NCBI RefSeq assembly: GCF_037975245.1
Contig: NC_092566.1
Span: forward strand, 18,447,001-18,511,000
Length of the DNA stretch: 64,000 nucleotides
Source: Apostichopus japonicus
Lineage: Eukaryota; Echinodermata; Holothuroidea; Aspidochirotida; Stichopodidae
Direction of reading: 5' to 3'
In this document: positions 61,501-64,000 of the stretch, piece after piece
Layout of the letters: each line of letters opens with the position of its first letter
Position numbering within the stretch: position 1 is the first letter of the stretch
Program-made: the position numbers and the translations under genes
Notes under the pieces: generated by a model
What the model saw: the letters and a program-made list of their open reading frames with translations, nothing else
The model's database searches: none
Told to the model about the DNA's origin: nothing

Positions 61501-62282
61501 GTTAATCATTCTATATCTTCTCAATACTGTCCCTCGTTGTCATTCGGTGTCATTCGTTGTCATTCGCCTTCATTCGCTGTCATTCGCAAATGATAATTAA
61601 CCCTGTACAAAGTCAATTGTCATTCGCTGTCATTCGTTTTAGTTTGTCCCATAATTTCAAAGAAATGTGATTTCTGCAGTCAGTCAGTATGATGATTGAT
61701 GAATTACCCCGCTCCAAGGACTAAAACCTAAGGCAACTTGTGAAAGTGGATTTAGCTGTGGCATAGACTAATGACCCAAGTAAGGCTAATGCTACACATG
61801 GTAATCTATTCCTTTACGTTTTAGTACTAGCTGTATGTTGAAGCATATATTTTTGTAGTTCTGGTACAGGCTATTGACCATAATGTTAAACAAATAGAAA
61901 ATAACTTGAGCAACTTAAAGCTGAAACAGAAAAGAAAAAGACCCTTACATAGTGACAACAATTATGAAGTACTCACTGTATTTAATTGTGGTTTAAGACA
62001 TTTCAGAGTTTCTTGCAGCTCTTTAAATTCTTCCTCTGGCATAAGACCCCTTCCATTTATAGCATCCTTTCCCTCCACAAACCAATTACTAGTAAGAAAT
62101 TGGAATAATTCTTTGCCAGAGATGTCTCTGGAACCTTGCAAAATATCCTGAGTTTGATTAGTATATGAAGTTGAACAAGGAAAAAACATATTGTCATTCA
62201 TTCCCAGGACAGGGACACCCAAGGCACAGAGCAACCACAACCAGCAAGCATCTAAAAAGGTGGATTTGCAGAAAGACACCAT
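55534..62282 (-). CDS. Acid lipase (lysosomal/gastric lipase family), secretory
   Basis: Seven coding exons (61977-62282, 60873-60981, 60417-60621, 57559-57811, 56886-57116, 56364-56432, 55534-55770) join in frame to 469 residues. A hydrophobic signal peptide ([19 protein letters not shown]) opens the protein. Family signatures follow: [75 protein letters not shown] with the catalytic Ser238, [15 protein letters not shown] with Asp414, and YGHLDFILG with His444. The catalytic triad is complete. These enzymes hydrolyse triglycerides or cholesteryl esters in lysosomes or the gut lumen. Compared with the ~400-residue family norm there is a ~65-residue extra segment between signal peptide and lipase domain. 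Which paralogue (LIPA-, LIPF- or LIPM-like) cannot be decided. Confidence 0.93.
56661..56767. other. Long near-perfect hairpin in a lipase intron
   Basis: Left arm 56661-56703 (CTTTTAGAAAGTTTGTAAAG...) pairs with right arm 56720-56767 (...CTTTACAAACTTTCTAAAAG). The loop is 16 nt. About 42 pairs form, with one small bulge of about five bases and one mismatch. It lies in the intron between 56433 and 56885. Confidence 0.85.
57117..57558 (-). other. Lipase intron 4
   Basis: Non-coding, with a short TTTCATTTCATTTATT run near 57258. Nothing else seen. Confidence 0.5.
58273..58333. repeat. 19-bp tandem repeat, 3 copies
   Basis: GATAGGAATACCAAGCAAT repeated about three times in lipase intron 3; the first copy has CATAT in place of CAAT. 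Confidence 0.85.
58490..58985 (+). repeat. Half-site repeat array, four ~135-bp units, one exact DR1
   Basis: The core GACCNNAAATGACCTTTGACC recurs, with variation, at 58505, 58644, 58774 and 58911 (spacings 139, 130 and 137 bp). The unit at 58644 carries an exact DR1 (TGACCTTTGACCT, 58653-58665). The same core, reversed, is at 14.6 kb. Confidence 0.75.
61022..61650. mobile_element. Non-autonomous DNA transposon (MITE-like), 629 bp, 8-bp target duplication
   Basis: The direct repeat ATAATTTC flanks the element exactly (61014-61021 and 61651-61658). Both ends begin GGG, five variable bases, then CTAAAACGAATGACA, in inverted orientation. Subterminal regions are packed with GAATGACA / TGTCATTC copies on both sides: two further copies on the left at about 61059 and 61104, and a run of six or more on the right from 61534. 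An 8-bp duplication fits the hAT, P or Merlin superfamilies. There is no transposase ORF, so it moved in trans. It sits in lipase intron 1. Confidence 0.88.
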
Positions 62283-63565
62283 TTCACTTCAAGGAACAGA
62301 TGAAGTTAATGTACAATATACAACAAATTGTGTTGTAAGTAGATGATGCACTACACAGATCCCTGAAGCAAAGGAAACAAAAATTTTGTTAACAGCAGCA
62401 TTCAACATATCATTTCAACCATCACATTAACAGGTATCAACTGTTTAAAGTTGGGAGAACACTGGCTAGGCCTAAGGTCTATGTGAAGTTAAATATGACT
62501 TGTAGCTAAGTATGATAGCCTAGGCCTACTACTACTATAGTTAGTACCTAGAAGTTATAGAACACAAATCTGCTACGTAAATGCACGCGAAGGCTTGTTA
62601 TGGGACTAGGCCTAGCCTAAATTGTAGGCCCAACTGAAGTTAGCTTTTTTCATTTAAACGTAGAAAACTTTAATTCGAACAAGGCTGACGGAGGACTTGA
62701 CCATATAGGCTTAGGCTACGCCTACACCAATTTGTGTCACAATGAAACTTCTGACAGCAATTACGCAGATTGGCCAAGTTTTTGGATGGTTTCTGAAATA
62801 AATTTACTGACTGAATAAACCTTTCCTGCACCGTTATTTATCATAACAGATGATAACTGTCCAAATGGTTGCTTACCCAAAGTGAAGAGCTAACAATTTA
62901 GACATCTCACCAACCAATTAATGGAAGACCTCATGTGAGTCGACAAAAATAACAATAAGCCGGCTAGGATCTTGAAAACAAACATTACGCAATGGTGCTG
63001 TGGTTGAGCAGTGAAGGAAAGACAACAGTCCAGTTACACACTACTGACGTTTCGGTAAATTGTGCATGTCACACGTATTGTAAATTAGCACTCTAGCCTA
63101 GTCTAGGCTTCGTAGTTTTATCAGGCAATTTTTTTTTTTGGAAAATAAATATTGCGAATAAATAAGTAAAAAGTATTGCTTGTCAGGAGAAAATGACTGT
63201 AGTGTATTGGACTGTAAAGCGAAACAAAAAATCTCCTTATATTACCAGAATTCCATGAAGTTTGTGGATAAAAAGACTCAACATTTTGAATATAAGGCAA
63301 AATGATAGTCTAAAATGTCTAGATCTGTTGTAAGTTTCGAACTTAAGTTTACATCTGGAGTCTCTGTACTAGTAGTTTGTTCGACAACCCCCCCCCCACC
63401 ATCCCTATCTCTTGCGGACGCCAATGAGATGACGTTTACATGGGGAAAGATATAGATGATGATTGCTGCGTCTGAACGACATGTTGTGCATTTCAAATCA
63501 GAGACGTATATTTACGGCTCTGCTTCAAATTTCGTTATAGCGCCACAGTCTTCAATTTGTCAGAA
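62283..63565. promoter_or_regulatory. Head-to-head promoter region of lipase and DNAJB12/14-like gene
   Basis: On the lipase strand an acceptor (TTTGCTTCAG at about 62,364) would begin the exon that carries the ATG. A donor (TTTGG|GTAAGC, about 62,872-62,878) could end an untranslated first exon. A dense TAGGCCTA/GCCTA cluster lies at 62,465-62,720. A C run lies near 63389. No conventional core promoter element was seen for either gene. Confidence 0.4.
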
Positions 63566-63698
63566 ATGGAAGGTAACAGAGATGAGAGCGAACGATGTAT
63601 TCATCTAGCACAGAAATTCCACGCTTCGGGAGATAAGGAAAAAGCTAAGAAGTTTTTACTTAAAGCAGAGAGGCTATTTCCGTCTCAGAAAGCTTCAG
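63566..63698 (+). CDS. DNAJB12/14: DNAJB12/DNAJB14-type J-protein, first coding exon
   Basis: The exon encodes MEGNRDESERCIHLAQKF..., then EKAKKFLLKAERLFPSQKAS, and stops at a GTACTT donor after one base of the next codon. Human DNAJB14 starts MEGNRDEAEKC and DNAJB12 starts MESNKDEAERC, each followed by a helix pair ending in RFLxKAxxLYP, so the match is strong. The known family are ER-membrane Hsp40 co-chaperones with a cytosolic J domain that help Hsc70 in membrane-protein quality control. The J domain, DUF1977 region and membrane segment lie beyond the window. Invertebrates usually have one gene for the two vertebrate paralogues. Confidence 0.9.
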
Positions 63699-64000
63699 GT
63701 ACTTGATACAACCCAAGTAACATGACTGCTTACTCATCATAGTTGTTCTCTTTGCTGTATAAAGTCACGTTAGGCTAAGTTACGTGAGGCATAGGCCTAG
63801 GCTAGTTGAAACCTTATGCTTGCTATGCTAGTATTTGCCACTTCCACACTACAAATAAAGCTAACATTAGCCTATGCTAGTAGTACTACTAGCATAGCAC
63901 TTGATGTAATGCACAATGTATATGCTTCGCCTCACAGTAACACTAACAGCAGCACAGGGTCTGACCAAAGGGAAATAATGGCTAAAGTGAAGGGGAATCA
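63699..64000 (+). other. Start of DNAJB12/14-like intron 1 with 26-bp perfect palindrome
   Basis: Contains TAGGC/GCCTA motifs (63770-63880) and a perfect palindrome at 63872-63897 (half-arm CTATGCTAGTAGT). Non-coding as far as seen. Confidence 0.6.

Noticed and set aside
63278-63496. 72-codon minus-strand ORF between lipase and DNAJB12/14-like gene
   Set aside because: Contains the C-run translation and no domain. It lies in the promoter region.

Overview
This is a 64-kb piece of an intron-rich, AT-rich animal genome. Gene content (DDIT4/REDD1, H2A.Z, an hnRNP A/B-D-type protein, an acid lipase, a DNAJB12/14-type J-protein and a repeated EF-hand protein), frequent G/C homopolymer runs, and clusters of the TAGGCCTA palindrome fit an invertebrate deuterostome. 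An echinoderm is my best guess, but nothing here proves the species. No prokaryotic, organellar or CRISPR content is visible.

Layout. From 1 to about 6.15 kb on the minus strand lies the 5' part of an unrecognised protein built from repeated EF-hand pairs; its 3' end is off the window. A tRNA-derived SINE sits just upstream. From about 9.1 to 28.4 kb on the plus strand is an eight-exon hnRNP gene. Its introns hold a 31-bp minisatellite (16.2-17.3 kb), a 74/75-bp satellite with higher-order structure (23.6-25.9 kb), and two copies of a dispersed repeat. From about 28.4 to 39.8 kb I see no host gene, only repeats: a Penelope-like GIY-YIG fragment, nested GC-rich modules, and spaced AGGTCA half-site repeats. 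A DDIT4/REDD1 gene follows at about 39.9-44.0 kb (plus). Then comes a gene-free 6 kb with an alternating 90/95-bp satellite and a LINE tail. H2A.Z occupies 49.9-54.2 kb (plus). A seven-coding-exon acid lipase runs back from 62.3 to 55.5 kb (minus), convergent with H2A.Z. The first exon of a DNAJB12/14-type gene starts at 63.57 kb (plus), head to head with the lipase.

Gene models. The four complete models are in frame across all junctions: hnRNP 358 aa, DDIT4 187 aa, H2A.Z 128 aa, lipase 469 aa. The partial EF-hand model is in frame for its first 411 codons. The genes look like unrelated housekeeping or stress genes (RNA processing, mTORC1 restraint, chromatin, lipid hydrolysis, chaperoning), not an operon-like unit.

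Most interesting signals. (1) TAGGCCTA/GCCTA clusters, some with a shared 17-mer, lie just downstream of or around the 5' ends of all six genes. (2) A 629-bp non-autonomous DNA transposon has an exact 8-bp target duplication and many GAATGACA subterminal repeats. (3) A 107-nt near-perfect hairpin sits in a lipase intron. (4) A dispersed ~135-145-bp repeat family carries exact DR1-type (AGGTCA x2) sites. (5) The EF-hand protein has a ~110-120-residue repeated module with a lengthened calcium loop.
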